A stretch of 34,993 bases of DNA from an uncultured Bacteroidales bacterium (GTDB lineage Bacteria; Bacteroidota; Bacteroidia; Bacteroidales; WCHB1-69): positions 1 to 34,993 of the forward strand of contig ONHS01000019.1 of NCBI GenBank assembly GCA_900317715.1. Direction: 5' to 3'. Below, one piece after another: positions 1 through 8,357 of the stretch. The notes below the pieces were generated by a model, which saw only the letters and a program-made list of their open reading frames with translations, was not told the origin of the DNA and did no database searches. The number at the start of each line of letters is the position of its first letter. Within the stretch, counting starts at the first letter, position 1. The translations under genes and the position numbers were made by a program.

Positions 1-1797
1 AAGATTTCCGTCTATCCAGCGCAAGCTGTCGCACACCTCATCTGTGTAATCTGTGTAATCTGTGTTCGTTATCGTCAAGTGGAGGGTCACTACGCTGTCG
101 CAACCCACCGCGTTCGTAAGATAAGACACCACAACGCCGCTTTCCGTATAAATGCTGTCCCGCCACGTAAATTGGTCGCATGCGATTGCAAAAGTGTCGA
201 ACGTACTCGTAGGAAACACCGTCAGCGTCAGCACCTCAACGGAGTCGTATCCCAACTGGTTGGTCATCGTGTGGTAATAGACGTCCGACTGCGTGAGCGT
301 GTCACCGTACCAAACGTAATAGACACAGGCACTGTCGGTTAGCAGCATCGTATCGGGATTTGGCAACACCTCCACCCAGATGGAATCCGTGGCCGGGCAT
401 TGGAGAACAGAAGAGTCTTCGCCCACTATAGCCCCGCTGCTGTATCCCGTAACAAAATAGTAACCAGAGGTTAACGGACGAACAGATATCGTTGCGCCGC
501 CACCAACAGGATTGCCATCGCTATCTGTCCAAGTCAGAATATCCGAACCGGCAGCCCACAGGGTCAAGGAATCGCCCGCAAGCACCGCAGTGTCAGGCGA
601 ATGGGTAATGACGGGCAGTTCCACTACATGCAAATTCCAGAACACCAAGCTGTCCGCGCCCGCGAAAGTATGCAGCGTATCCACATGGGTGTCTGCTGTC
701 GCAAAGACCACCCCACCCCACTCAAACGGCAGATCGCTCTCGCAAACCGTCGTGTCGAACTGGGTCATCGTTCCATGGTAAATCGTCAAATGCAACGTAT
801 CCACCTGTGTACAGCCATTCTCATCCAAATGCGAAAACAGATAATCGCCGTCTTGCGTATAAACAGAGTCATGCCACTCATAACTCTCTATTCCCGTTGC
901 CGTTATGCTTTGATGAATGGGATTGTGGATGGTCAGATTTAAGATCACCATGCTGTCACAGCCGTTCGCATTCTGATGGTGTTCCAGAAAAATTCCAGAA
1001 GTGTCGTAGGTCACCCCGTTCCAAGTGTAACTTTCGCATGCCGTGATATTTACAGGCGTGGTGTCCAAAGAATTGACGAGCACATTGTACGTCTCGTCGT
1101 TGGAACAGCCGACTGGACTGGAAATCGTAACGGTGTATTCCGTGGTCTGCAACGGTGCCACCGTAATAGAAACTGCCGTGTCGCCAGTACTCCAGACGTA
1201 GGTCGGCTCGTATGTGAAAGTACGCACCGCACGGACATGACAACTTAAATACTTAGAGGTAGAATAGCATTGGCCTTGGTTATAATGACTACCGAATTCA
1301 ATTACCCAAGCATTCGTACTGCTCACCTCCGAACTACTCCAGTAAGAGCCATTGGCAAATTTGGTGCCTCCTGCAGCCACCAATAGGGTATCCAGGATGG
1401 ACCTTTTCGAATACAACATGCGAAGTTGCCCCATAGCCGGCAGATACCAACCGTTGGCAAAATCCACCACCCCCGCTGCATAATTGTTGTTGTTCAGTTG
1501 GTTACGGATAATGGCGGTATTCGTGTATCCTGAAGTATCTGCCAACAATTCTTGGTAATTCGTAGGCATTATGTCCATCAAATCGGTAATATCAACGTAT
1601 GAACCCCAATAACAGCCTTCTGGGGCATCATTCAACGCCACCACCCAACCGCCAGTTCCATCAGGAAACACAAAGAACACAATTCCCTGACTACCGTCCG
1701 GCGCCGTGTACAGGTCACCCACACGATAGGTCTGCGCTCCCGCCGTCACAGCACAACAGCAGAGCAGAAGAGTCCAGAGTATGTGTTTAAGGTTCAT
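1..1797 (-). CDS. Secreted repeat protein with N-terminal DUF1566/Lcl_C-like module, partial (3' end outside window)
   Basis: The minus frame is open from an ATG at 1797 to the window edge, 599 codons with no stop. Residues 1-22 form a signal peptide (MNLKHILW, a hydrophobic core, then AGAQ). Residues 22-195 form a DUF1566/Lcl_C-like module: PDGSQGIVFF, GGWVVAL, VDFANGWYLPAMGQLRMLY, YWSSSEV and VRAVRTF. An Ig-like stretch follows, then from about residue 250 at least five repeats of roughly 40-60 residues with the pattern C-x-S-Y-x-W-x-G...G-C-D-S...L-x-L-T-I; ACESYTWNG is the clearest. Another repeat (VCDSLRW) is cut by the window edge. Such repeats are common in Bacteroidota surface proteins, whose T9SS signal sits at the C-terminus, which is not visible here. 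Function is unknown; adhesin or structural surface protein is an inference. The N-terminal module is related to both modules of the next gene upstream (1884-3470), so the pair probably arose by duplication. Confidence 0.85.
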   Translation of the reverse strand, partial: MNLKHILWTLLLCCCAVTAGAQTYRVGDLYTAPDGSQGIVFFVFPDGTGGWVVALNDAPEGCYWGSYVDITDLMDIMPTNYQELLADTSGYTNTAIIRNQLNNNNYAAGVVDFANGWYLPAMGQLRMLYSKRSILDTLLVAAGGTKFANGSYWSSSEVSSTNAWVIEFGSHYNQGQCYSTSKYLSCHVRAVRTFTYEPTYVWSTGDTAVSITVAPLQTTEYTVTISSPVGCSNDETYNVLVNSLDTTPVNITACESYTWNGVTYDTSGIFLEHHQNANGCDSMVILNLTIHNPIHQSITATGIESYEWHDSVYTQDGDYLFSHLDENGCTQVDTLHLTIYHGTMTQFDTTVCESDLPFEWGGVVFATADTHVDTLHTFAGADSLVFWNLHVVELPVITHSPDTAVLAGDSLTLWAAGSDILTWTDSDGNPVGGGATISVRPLTSGYYFVTGYSSGAIVGEDSSVLQCPATDSIWVEVLPNPDTMLLTDSACVYYVWYGDTLTQSDVYYHTMTNQLGYDSVEVLTLTVFPTSTFDTFAIACDQFTWRDSIYTESGVVVSYLTNAVGCDSVVTLHLTITNTDYTDYTDEVCDSLRWIDGNL

Positions 1798-1816
1798 TGT
1801 TTGTTTATAAGTTTAA

Positions 1817-1886
1817 GGGTCAATAGTCAAAGTCAAAGTCAAAGTCAAAGGTCAAAGTCAAAGTCAAAGATCAAAGTCAAAGGTCA
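1817..1886 (-). repeat. TGA-bearing 6/7-bp tandem array beginning at a stop codon
   Basis: Read on the minus strand from the TGA stop at 1886-1884, there are 11 contiguous units, each starting with TGA: TGACTT (6 bp) mixed with TGACCTT, TGATCTT and TGACTAT (7 bp). The first step from the stop codon to the next TGA is exactly 7. The array fills most of the gap to the next gene start at 1797. No protein coding is seen in it. Confidence 0.9.
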
Positions 1887-3470
1887 AAAATCCCTTATGC
1901 TTCGAATTCGTAAATAGTAGTAGATATATTCGTTGTCGTAAAAAGCATAGTTATCATATAATTTGTAATTGTAATTCATTATTCCTTTGTAATCCAAAAG
2001 CCATGCATAGCCTCTATAAATATCTCCAACTTCCGTAGAGCTCCAATAGGACCATACACTGTTGGCGGGGAAAGGTTCACCGCCAATCAATTCCAACGAC
2101 GGAATCAAGTATGGCATCATAGAATACAAAATATCCAATTGTCCAATAGCGGGCAGATACCAGCCGTTGGGGAAATCCACGCAATGGGCAGCAGGGTAAG
2201 CACTGGAATCTCCAGCAGCCCAAATGCTCTGCGTATTGGTATATCCCGCAAAATCGGGATATACGATATTACTCGATGTATTGTAGTAATCATTCACGCC
2301 TGGCAAATCATCAGTATAAAGATAACCACCACACCATTTCACCGTATCGCCCTGATCGTGCGGATGAACTGCCCATCCATGCATACCTGTGCTATCCACA
2401 TAAAAGACTACTCCCATGGCCGTCTTACCAGAAGCCAAGAATTTGTTTGGTTTCACTATGGTTCCATCGGTACAGAGAATATCTCCCTCCGAAACGGGCG
2501 GTTTCAAACTAAAATTACTCGAAGAGACTTGCAAAACTGTACTGTCACCCACGCATAAAGAGCTGTCAGAAGCCACTATCGCCACTTCAGACATATCGCT
2601 GATGGAGAGTTTCAGTGTTGCGGCACTATCACACCCGTTAGCAGCAGTGAGATGCATCGTATAAAGGCCACTCTCTGTATAAAAATTCCCATTCCATGTG
2701 TAACTGCCACAAGCAGCCTGCTCGGTGACGGAAGAAGCGTTAGGCAAGACGACTATAGAGATTTCGGCTGAACCTTGGCTCTTGTATCCAGGTCTTACAG
2801 TCACCGAGTAATCGCTGGTATGATCGGGAGTCACCTCGATGGAGGATGTGCCCGCACCGGTATTCCAACAATACAGTGGGTATGTGAAGTTATACACGGC
2901 CCTGACACGAGCATACGATAACTTATGCAACGGCCAGAAAAAGCCGGAATAACCGCCAGGATTATTAAAATCCATAACCCAAGCCTCATTGTCATTCACT
3001 TCGGCACTTACCCAATAATAATTGTGTTCTGCAAGAAATGTTCCACCAGCTGCCAGTAGAGCTGGTTTCACAAAAGGCGATTGGACAAAGAGCATATACA
3101 TTTGTTCTGGAGAGGGAAGCACCCAACCATTGTCGAAGTCAACCTTTCCAGCTGCATAGTTTGAATTACTACCCTGGGCAGCCCGGAGAATCTGAGTGTT
3201 GGTATAACCAGCCGTATCGCTTAACATATTCTGTGGGTATTGAGAGTCATAATCTTGAAGTCCTGCAATATTGGTAGTTTCACCCCACGCGACTTGGGTC
3301 GCAACATCGGTCAGCGCCACTGCCCAACCACCGCTGCCGTCTGGATGCAGATAATAGACCACTCCCTGGCTGCCACCTGGTAACGTGATGACATCACCAA
3401 TCCGCAGCACCTGCGCATTCACCACACAAGCACTACACAACAGCATCATCCAAAAGAGTTTCTTTATCAT
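1884..3470 (-). CDS. Secreted protein with two DUF1566/Lcl_C-like modules
   Basis: A 528-residue protein starting at ATG 3470. Residues 1-20 are a signal peptide ending in VVNAQ. The first DUF1566/Lcl_C-like module spans about residues 20-198 (LPGGSQGVVYYLHPDGSGGW, VDFDNGWVLPSPEQM, YYWVSAEV, ARVRAVYNF). One Cys repeat lies at about 250-292 (ACGSYTWNG ... NGCDSAATLKLSI). The second module, about 328-528, begins EGDILCTDGTIVKP and SGKTAMGVVFYVDST, contains NGWYLPAIGQLDILY and YWSSTEV, and ends at the last residue, IRSIRDF. No type A or type B T9SS sorting domain is visible; the protein ends in the module itself. The second module closely matches the C-terminus of the 1292-residue protein upstream. 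DUF1566 has no settled biochemical function, so the role is unknown; a surface or secreted protein is inferred from the signal peptide and repeats. Confidence 0.9.
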   Translation of the reverse strand: MIKKLFWMMLLCSACVVNAQVLRIGDVITLPGGSQGVVYYLHPDGSGGWAVALTDVATQVAWGETTNIAGLQDYDSQYPQNMLSDTAGYTNTQILRAAQGSNSNYAAGKVDFDNGWVLPSPEQMYMLFVQSPFVKPALLAAGGTFLAEHNYYWVSAEVNDNEAWVMDFNNPGGYSGFFWPLHKLSYARVRAVYNFTYPLYCWNTGAGTSSIEVTPDHTSDYSVTVRPGYKSQGSAEISIVVLPNASSVTEQAACGSYTWNGNFYTESGLYTMHLTAANGCDSAATLKLSISDMSEVAIVASDSSLCVGDSTVLQVSSSNFSLKPPVSEGDILCTDGTIVKPNKFLASGKTAMGVVFYVDSTGMHGWAVHPHDQGDTVKWCGGYLYTDDLPGVNDYYNTSSNIVYPDFAGYTNTQSIWAAGDSSAYPAAHCVDFPNGWYLPAIGQLDILYSMMPYLIPSLELIGGEPFPANSVWSYWSSTEVGDIYRGYAWLLDYKGIMNYNYKLYDNYAFYDNEYIYYYLRIRSIRDF

Positions 3471-3503
3471 TGTTTATTCTTTTTATTCTAAGGATCTAGG
3501 GCG

Positions 3504-3643
3504 TTTGATTTGTGATTTGAGATTTACGGTTTACGATTTACGATTAATTTCATACATCTTACATCTAACATCTTACATCTTACATCTTACGTCACACGTC
3601 ACACGTCACACGTCACACGTCTTACGTCACACGTCTTACATCA
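3504..3643 (-). repeat. 20-unit heptamer array starting at the stop codon of the 1292-residue gene
   Basis: From the TGA stop (3643-3641) reading downstream on the minus strand, 140 bp divide into exactly 20 contiguous 7-bp units with no indel. The units drift: TGACGTG and AGACGTG near the gene, then AGATGTA, then AATCGTA and AATCACA at the far end. The tract fills most of the gap to the next gene start at 3470. Confidence 0.93.
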
Positions 3644-6600
3644 AAAGCTCCTCACACTCCGCACATACAACCAATCCGACTTATGGTCATTTCGTGGGCT
3701 ACCTCCATACACCAAATTCCATGCCCGGTACCTATTTACTTCCGTTGAAGACCAATAAAACGTTCTATCATCCAATGGGAAGGGCGTTCCACCCACCAAT
3801 GTCAGAGAAGCATTCACAACAACCAGCTGCGCATACATCTGCACCAACTGTCCCATAGCCGGCAAATACCAACCGTGGTCGAAATCCACCGCCATAGCCG
3901 CCGGATATTGGGCTGCATTATCCAGTGCACGCAATATCCCGGTATTCCCATAGCCGTCAAAATCTGCAATAGCCTGAAGCGAGGAAGTATAATTATTCAA
4001 TGTGGGGATATCCACATATAAGCTTGAGTCTGTCGTCCAACGATAATTGTAATCGTGATACTCACCCGGCAGATCATGCAAATCCACGGCCCAACCGTGT
4101 TCCTCCGTGCTATCCACATAAAAGACAATGCCCAACGCCGTTTTGCCGGAATAAGCGAAAGCGGAAGGTTTCACGATGCTGCTGTCGGTACAGAGAATGT
4201 CGCCGGGCACAATGCGCGGCACAGGTGGCGGGGTAGACAGTGCAGCGTTCTCAATCACCGCCTGCAAGGTCACACTATTGCCCACACAGATGGTATCATT
4301 TGGAGTTGCAATAGACACTTCGGGAGGGGGCAACTGATTATAGTGGACCGTCAAATGCAATGCCACCAAGCTGTCGCAACCATGCTGGTCAGCCAAGCCG
4401 ACCTCATACACACCCCCACTTTCGAATAGTAACCCAGCGAAGTGATACGGCAACTGGGTATCTTCTATGGTATCGAAGAAATCCGTGACCTCCGTACTCA
4501 CCGTATAGACATTCACATGCAAACTGTCAATGGGATTACGACGGGTGCAATAATCATCAGAGATATGGTCAACCCAAAAGACATTACCCGAATAAACGGG
4601 GAAAGAATGGATAAGGGTGTCGTCGGCATTGACTGTAAAGGAGTTATGTCCGTACAAATGATGAACATCGAAGGAAACCTGACCGTTACCTTGCGGGATG
4701 AAAGAAAGGGCGACATCCGACCCCGGGCACGCAACTGCATTCCCGAAGAAAGTCACTTGAGGTGGCTGGGTCGAGGGAACATAAACGCTATCCATAATGT
4801 CCCCGCATAAACTGTTTTGGATTTCCACTTTGTACCAACCACTCTCGCCATGGAAAGGCAGATGGATTTCATTAGTCTGAGTGACAGTGGTTTGTCCGTT
4901 TGGACTCGTCCAGTGGAACGTCGCCGGCGACGGGAAATTCAACGCGATGAAATGAATCGTGTCTCCTGCGCAGTGTGGTGTTCCCGCAGAGGCGCCTTGT
5001 TCCCACAACAAACTACTATTGGTGAGCGATGCCGTCGTGAGGTTGACGGAGAAACTGGTCAAACACGAGTCCGTCACCTGCACGGAGAATTGTTGCCCTT
5101 CCGTCATGGGCACGTTGTCGAAGAAGCCCGTAGTGCTGGTGGCGACAACGTTGCCGGAAGCACCTGGTTGGTCATACAACGTGTAGGTGTATGGCGCGTT
5201 GCCATTGACGGCCTGTACAGACACTATCCCTGTCCCTGACGACTGGTCGCACAACAAAGCAGCCGCCATGTCAAAGTCAATATAGGAGAACGCAACAGTG
5301 ATGGTATCGTAATAATACACGTATGGCGAACACCAACCCAAAACGGATTGATAGGAGTTATAGGAAAACGGATTGTTATAGGAATAGGTCGTGAGGGAAT
5401 AGGTACCGGGAACCGAAAACACCAACACATCTCGTCTTTGGGCATCTCTGGTAGATGAAATACCTGAAGGCGAATAACAATAATGTGAAAAATTACACTC
5501 CTGCTGAATAGGTTCATCATTACTGACGGAAGGGTCAATGTAATAGATGTAATTCTCTAGTCCTGTCGAAACTTGCGTGACCACAATACGGTCGCAAACC
5601 TGGCGCATCTCATATTGCGGAGGGGAGGTGAACGCAAGGGTATCATAATAGTAACCGACCCACTCGTAAGTAATCAAAGTGTCCCCGCAATCAGTGGAAA
5701 CCGCAAAAGTGTAGCGACCTGGGGCAAGGCACACCAAGTCCCGAACGGTAGCACGCCAACCGTCTTCGTAAGTGAATTCCACGTAGGTAGAGTGATTGTC
5801 CGGATTCGCTGGGGTAAAGGTCCACACCCCGTCTTGACGAGTTGCCGTGAAGTTGTAACGATTATACAACGGGCTTTCAACCAATTGCAACGTCATATTG
5901 CGGCGGAAAGTATTGGCATCGACCCCATGTTCTTGAATCCATAAATAACGCGCATCGCAACAATGATCCCTCCCGTCATCATCTTTGTCATTATGGCACT
6001 CAAACCAGAAGTACAAATCGTCCATGGGTTCTGTTTGGAAAACGAACACAGTGTCCTTCGCCGCCAACTCACAACCCTGAGCGTCCGTTATGGATACGCG
6101 CACGGGAATTGTAGTGTCCGCATCGAAGGTCACCCAAGAACCCAATCCCGTATAATAATCCGACTCTATATGTCCCAACAATGTGGAATCCGGCAAAGAC
6201 CACACATTATACGAAAGAGGACACCGAAAATACCGGAATGGGACCGAATAAACAATATTCCACCTCCCCGCGACCATGGTCTTGCCTGCGTCTTCCCACG
6301 TATCTCCGCATATCTTGTACGCCTGCGTGGAAATGCCCGACTGAAGATGGACAGAACAGGTATCCAAAATGGTCGAATCACTGAAGTGAATGGTCTTTAC
6401 AGAGTCGAGAAGCGCGAATTGAGGAATATATCTGGATGAAAATGTGATTATCGTGTCATGACACATTTCATAAACCTGAAGCTTGATGGTGTCATAAAAC
6501 ATCACGCAATAGTTGGGCAGCGTATCGTAAGCCGTTGCCCACGCGCCCGAAGAGGAATGGGACGGTGGAGGGATTATTTTACTCCATGCCGTTGTATCAT

Positions 6601-7519
6601 TTCCAGGATTAATAAAACGATACCGGAAGGTACTGTCAAAATAAGGGTACATGTAATTGTACCACGACTGATTGTATTCAGGGTTGGTCCAGCGTTCGAT
6701 CTCGAATCTGATCACCGTTTCATTAGGACATTCGTCGGTGTAGGGATAATCAGTATGAACAAGACCCAGATAACCGATAGGTTGCGCATCCGGTATAGTA
6801 AACGTTATCATGGGCGCCACATATCCGCATGAGTCAGACACCGTAATCGTATAGGTGCCTATAGGGAGATTGTCAAAGGTATAATAGTCACGATAATTCG
6901 CGAAACCCATATCGTTGCCATTGTTGACGCGCTGATAGAACACAGCATGATTGACCGTATCTTGTTGCTCATCCAAAATGGTCACCTCATACGGGAATAA
7001 GCCCTGCGTGATTTTCAACTGGATACGGCCCATGTCGGCACAATGGAAGGAGGGTCTGTAGCCAAACCTTTCCCGGTCACCCTCCCAAGTGCCAGAAGCC
7101 AGCTCAAAGATGGCAGAGGCCTCCAAATGGTTATAGGATGTGGTGATCTGCACATTGAACGTGGTGTCCACCAATGCTCCGTTCGGGGCAGAAAAATTCG
7201 CCCTTACCCCCACTGAATAGGTACCCGCCGTCAGCATGATGTCATTGCTATAATCGTACTGCACACCAAGGCCGCTGGAAAGATTCTGGTAATGATATTG
7301 GACATTGTACAACGGATATTGGGCAGTGTTCACCGCATTGTGGGTCTGGGGGTCAATCTGCACTTCGCTGCCTTGGTTGTCCGACAAGGTGAAGACCAGA
7401 CGTGCGTCGTCGTAACAACGCCCGGGGATCGATTCCACGGAAACACGATAGGGGAATGACTGCGCAGCAATGCTACCCAAACACAACATACACAATATCG
7501 TCACCCAAAATTTATTCAT
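3641..7519 (-). CDS. Large secreted repeat protein with C-terminal DUF1566/Lcl_C-like module
   Basis: A 1292-residue protein starting at ATG 7519 with signal peptide MNKFWVTILCMLCLGSIAAQ. The bulk is a chain of Ig-like and SprB-like segments; GTYSVGVRANFS, LPIGTYTITVSDSCG, APGRYTFAVSTDCGD and APYTYTLYDQ are recognisable. One weaker Cys/GCDS repeat (HGCDSLVALHLTV) lies just before residue 1080. From about 1080 a segment with ICVGNSVTLQA leads into a DUF1566/Lcl_C-like module (about 1100-1292: GDILCTDSSIVKP, SGKTALGIVFYVDST, HGWYLPAMGQLVQMY, FYWSSTEV), which ends the protein at VRSVRSF. No T9SS CTD is recognised. It is the first gene of a same-strand run of three related secreted genes, with a consensus -7 box about 60 bp upstream. 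It probably acts outside the cell; adhesion or matrix roles are guesses. Secretion is well supported, function is not. Confidence 0.9.
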   Translation of the reverse strand: MNKFWVTILCMLCLGSIAAQSFPYRVSVESIPGRCYDDARLVFTLSDNQGSEVQIDPQTHNAVNTAQYPLYNVQYHYQNLSSGLGVQYDYSNDIMLTAGTYSVGVRANFSAPNGALVDTTFNVQITTSYNHLEASAIFELASGTWEGDRERFGYRPSFHCADMGRIQLKITQGLFPYEVTILDEQQDTVNHAVFYQRVNNGNDMGFANYRDYYTFDNLPIGTYTITVSDSCGYVAPMITFTIPDAQPIGYLGLVHTDYPYTDECPNETVIRFEIERWTNPEYNQSWYNYMYPYFDSTFRYRFINPGNDTTAWSKIIPPPSHSSSGAWATAYDTLPNYCVMFYDTIKLQVYEMCHDTIITFSSRYIPQFALLDSVKTIHFSDSTILDTCSVHLQSGISTQAYKICGDTWEDAGKTMVAGRWNIVYSVPFRYFRCPLSYNVWSLPDSTLLGHIESDYYTGLGSWVTFDADTTIPVRVSITDAQGCELAAKDTVFVFQTEPMDDLYFWFECHNDKDDDGRDHCCDARYLWIQEHGVDANTFRRNMTLQLVESPLYNRYNFTATRQDGVWTFTPANPDNHSTYVEFTYEDGWRATVRDLVCLAPGRYTFAVSTDCGDTLITYEWVGYYYDTLAFTSPPQYEMRQVCDRIVVTQVSTGLENYIYYIDPSVSNDEPIQQECNFSHYCYSPSGISSTRDAQRRDVLVFSVPGTYSLTTYSYNNPFSYNSYQSVLGWCSPYVYYYDTITVAFSYIDFDMAAALLCDQSSGTGIVSVQAVNGNAPYTYTLYDQPGASGNVVATSTTGFFDNVPMTEGQQFSVQVTDSCLTSFSVNLTTASLTNSSLLWEQGASAGTPHCAGDTIHFIALNFPSPATFHWTSPNGQTTVTQTNEIHLPFHGESGWYKVEIQNSLCGDIMDSVYVPSTQPPQVTFFGNAVACPGSDVALSFIPQGNGQVSFDVHHLYGHNSFTVNADDTLIHSFPVYSGNVFWVDHISDDYCTRRNPIDSLHVNVYTVSTEVTDFFDTIEDTQLPYHFAGLLFESGGVYEVGLADQHGCDSLVALHLTVHYNQLPPPEVSIATPNDTICVGNSVTLQAVIENAALSTPPPVPRIVPGDILCTDSSIVKPSAFAYSGKTALGIVFYVDSTEEHGWAVDLHDLPGEYHDYNYRWTTDSSLYVDIPTLNNYTSSLQAIADFDGYGNTGILRALDNAAQYPAAMAVDFDHGWYLPAMGQLVQMYAQLVVVNASLTLVGGTPFPLDDRTFYWSSTEVNRYRAWNLVYGGSPRNDHKSDWLYVRSVRSF

Positions 7520-7579
7520 ATTACAAATATGTATAGTGTACTGTTCAAATCACCCAATTGTGCTTCAACATTTGAAACC

Positions 7580-7627
7580 GCAAAAATACATTATTTTTTA
7601 TCATGTCTGAAAAAAATGTATTTTTGC
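7580..7627. promoter_or_regulatory. Divergent promoter pair embedded in a 13-bp inverted repeat
   Basis: GCAAAAATACATT at 7580-7592 and AATGTATTTTTGC at 7615-7627 are perfect reverse complements separated by 22 bp. Each arm contains TATTTTTG, an exact match to the Bacteroidota -7 consensus TAnnTTTG: on the minus strand at 7588-7581 for the secreted-protein run, and on the plus strand at 7619-7626 for the tetR gene. No clear TTTG -33 box is visible at the usual spacing. Assigning these as the two start-site elements is inference from position and consensus. Confidence 0.7.
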
Positions 7628-7649
7628 ATCCTGACAATTTTGTCAGGAT
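7628..7649. promoter_or_regulatory. Likely TetR operator: perfect 10+2+10 palindrome
   Basis: Arms ATCCTGACAA and TTGTCAGGAT are separated by TT. The palindrome starts one base after the plus-strand -7 box (7619-7626) and ends 21 bp before the tetR ATG, so it covers the expected transcription start. Size and symmetry fit a TetR-family dimer site. Autorepression is the simplest reading. Control of the divergent gene is possible because the site lies about 40 bp behind that gene's -7 box. Confidence 0.7.
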
Positions 7650-7670
7650 TCGGCCAAATCTAATGATTAA

Positions 7671-8300
7671 ATGACTCGTATTCAAAACGATAATAAAAGG
7701 GAGGAAATCCTGAAAGCGGCGGAAAAAGAATTTGTGCTGCATGGTTACGACGGAGCAAGAATCGTAGCCATCGCCAAACGCGCATGCGTGGGACACCCTC
7801 TGCTGCACTACCACTTCAAAACAAAAAAAGAACTTTTCAAATTTGTAGTGTTCCGAAAGATAGACCTGCTACGCCAGTCTGTGATGATGTCTTGGGACGA
7901 ATCGGGGAAAAACTTCCTTGAAAAGCTGTCGGCCACAATCGGAAAACATTTCGACTTCGTTAGGGGAAATGCCGATTACCTGCGTTTCCAAATACGGGAA
8001 ATGGAATATTATCCCGAAATTTTCACAGACATCCAAGCGAAGACAACTGAAGAAATGAAAAACTTTCTTGAAAAGCTGCAGGGCGAAATCAACTCCGCAG
8101 TGGAGAAGGGTGAAATACGCCCTGTCAATGCCCGCCTTTTATTGGAAGATATCATCTCCATGAATCTTTTCATTCTCATTGCCGACCCCATTGTCCGAAA
8201 ATGGGCTCCGCCCGACCGCGTGGAAAGCTTCTACGAAAGACGCAAAACGGAAAACATCCTCCTCATCCTCAACCGAATAACCCCCAACCCTAATCTTTAA
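7671..8300 (+). CDS. TetR/AcrR family transcriptional regulator
   Basis: 209 residues. Residues 9-55 form a TetR-type helix-turn-helix: ILKAAEKEFVLHGYDGARIV, then IAKRACVGHPLLHYHFKTK and KELFKFVV. The remainder is a helical ligand-binding and dimerisation region of ordinary length with no recognisable ligand signature. The ATG at 7671 is chosen because the alternative at 7663 stops after three codons. The gene sits 57 bp upstream of the acyl-CoA dehydratase activase on the same strand and has a perfect palindrome over its promoter, so it probably represses itself and the activase, perhaps in response to an acyl-CoA or related metabolite. The last codons (TPNPNL) run into a TAA-bearing heptamer array, so the extreme C-terminus may be repeat-derived. 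Confidence 0.92.
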   Translation: MTRIQNDNKREEILKAAEKEFVLHGYDGARIVAIAKRACVGHPLLHYHFKTKKELFKFVVFRKIDLLRQSVMMSWDESGKNFLEKLSATIGKHFDFVRGNADYLRFQIREMEYYPEIFTDIQAKTTEEMKNFLEKLQGEINSAVEKGEIRPVNARLLLEDIISMNLFILIADPIVRKWAPPDRVESFYERRKTENILLILNRITPNPNL

Positions 8301-8323
8301 CCTCTAACCCTTAACCTTTAACC
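8291..8323 (+). repeat. Short TAA heptamer array overlapping the tetR stop codon
   Basis: Units TAATCTT (8291), TAACCTC (8298), TAACCCT (8305), TAACCTT (8312) and a partial TAACC (8319) follow in perfect 7-bp register. The TAA at 8298-8300 is the tetR stop codon. The first unit lies inside the coding sequence. Confidence 0.85.
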
Positions 8324-8357
8324 AAAAAATCGTATTTTCGCGCCCTCAAATAAGAAT

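Noticed and set aside
3504..3643. Possible CRISPR array
   Set aside because: Units are 7 bp and contiguous with no spacers, and no cas genes are present.
7545..7814. Minus-strand 89-codon frame over the tetR promoter
   Set aside because: It overlaps the promoter, operator and the HTH coding region of tetR and has no features of its own.
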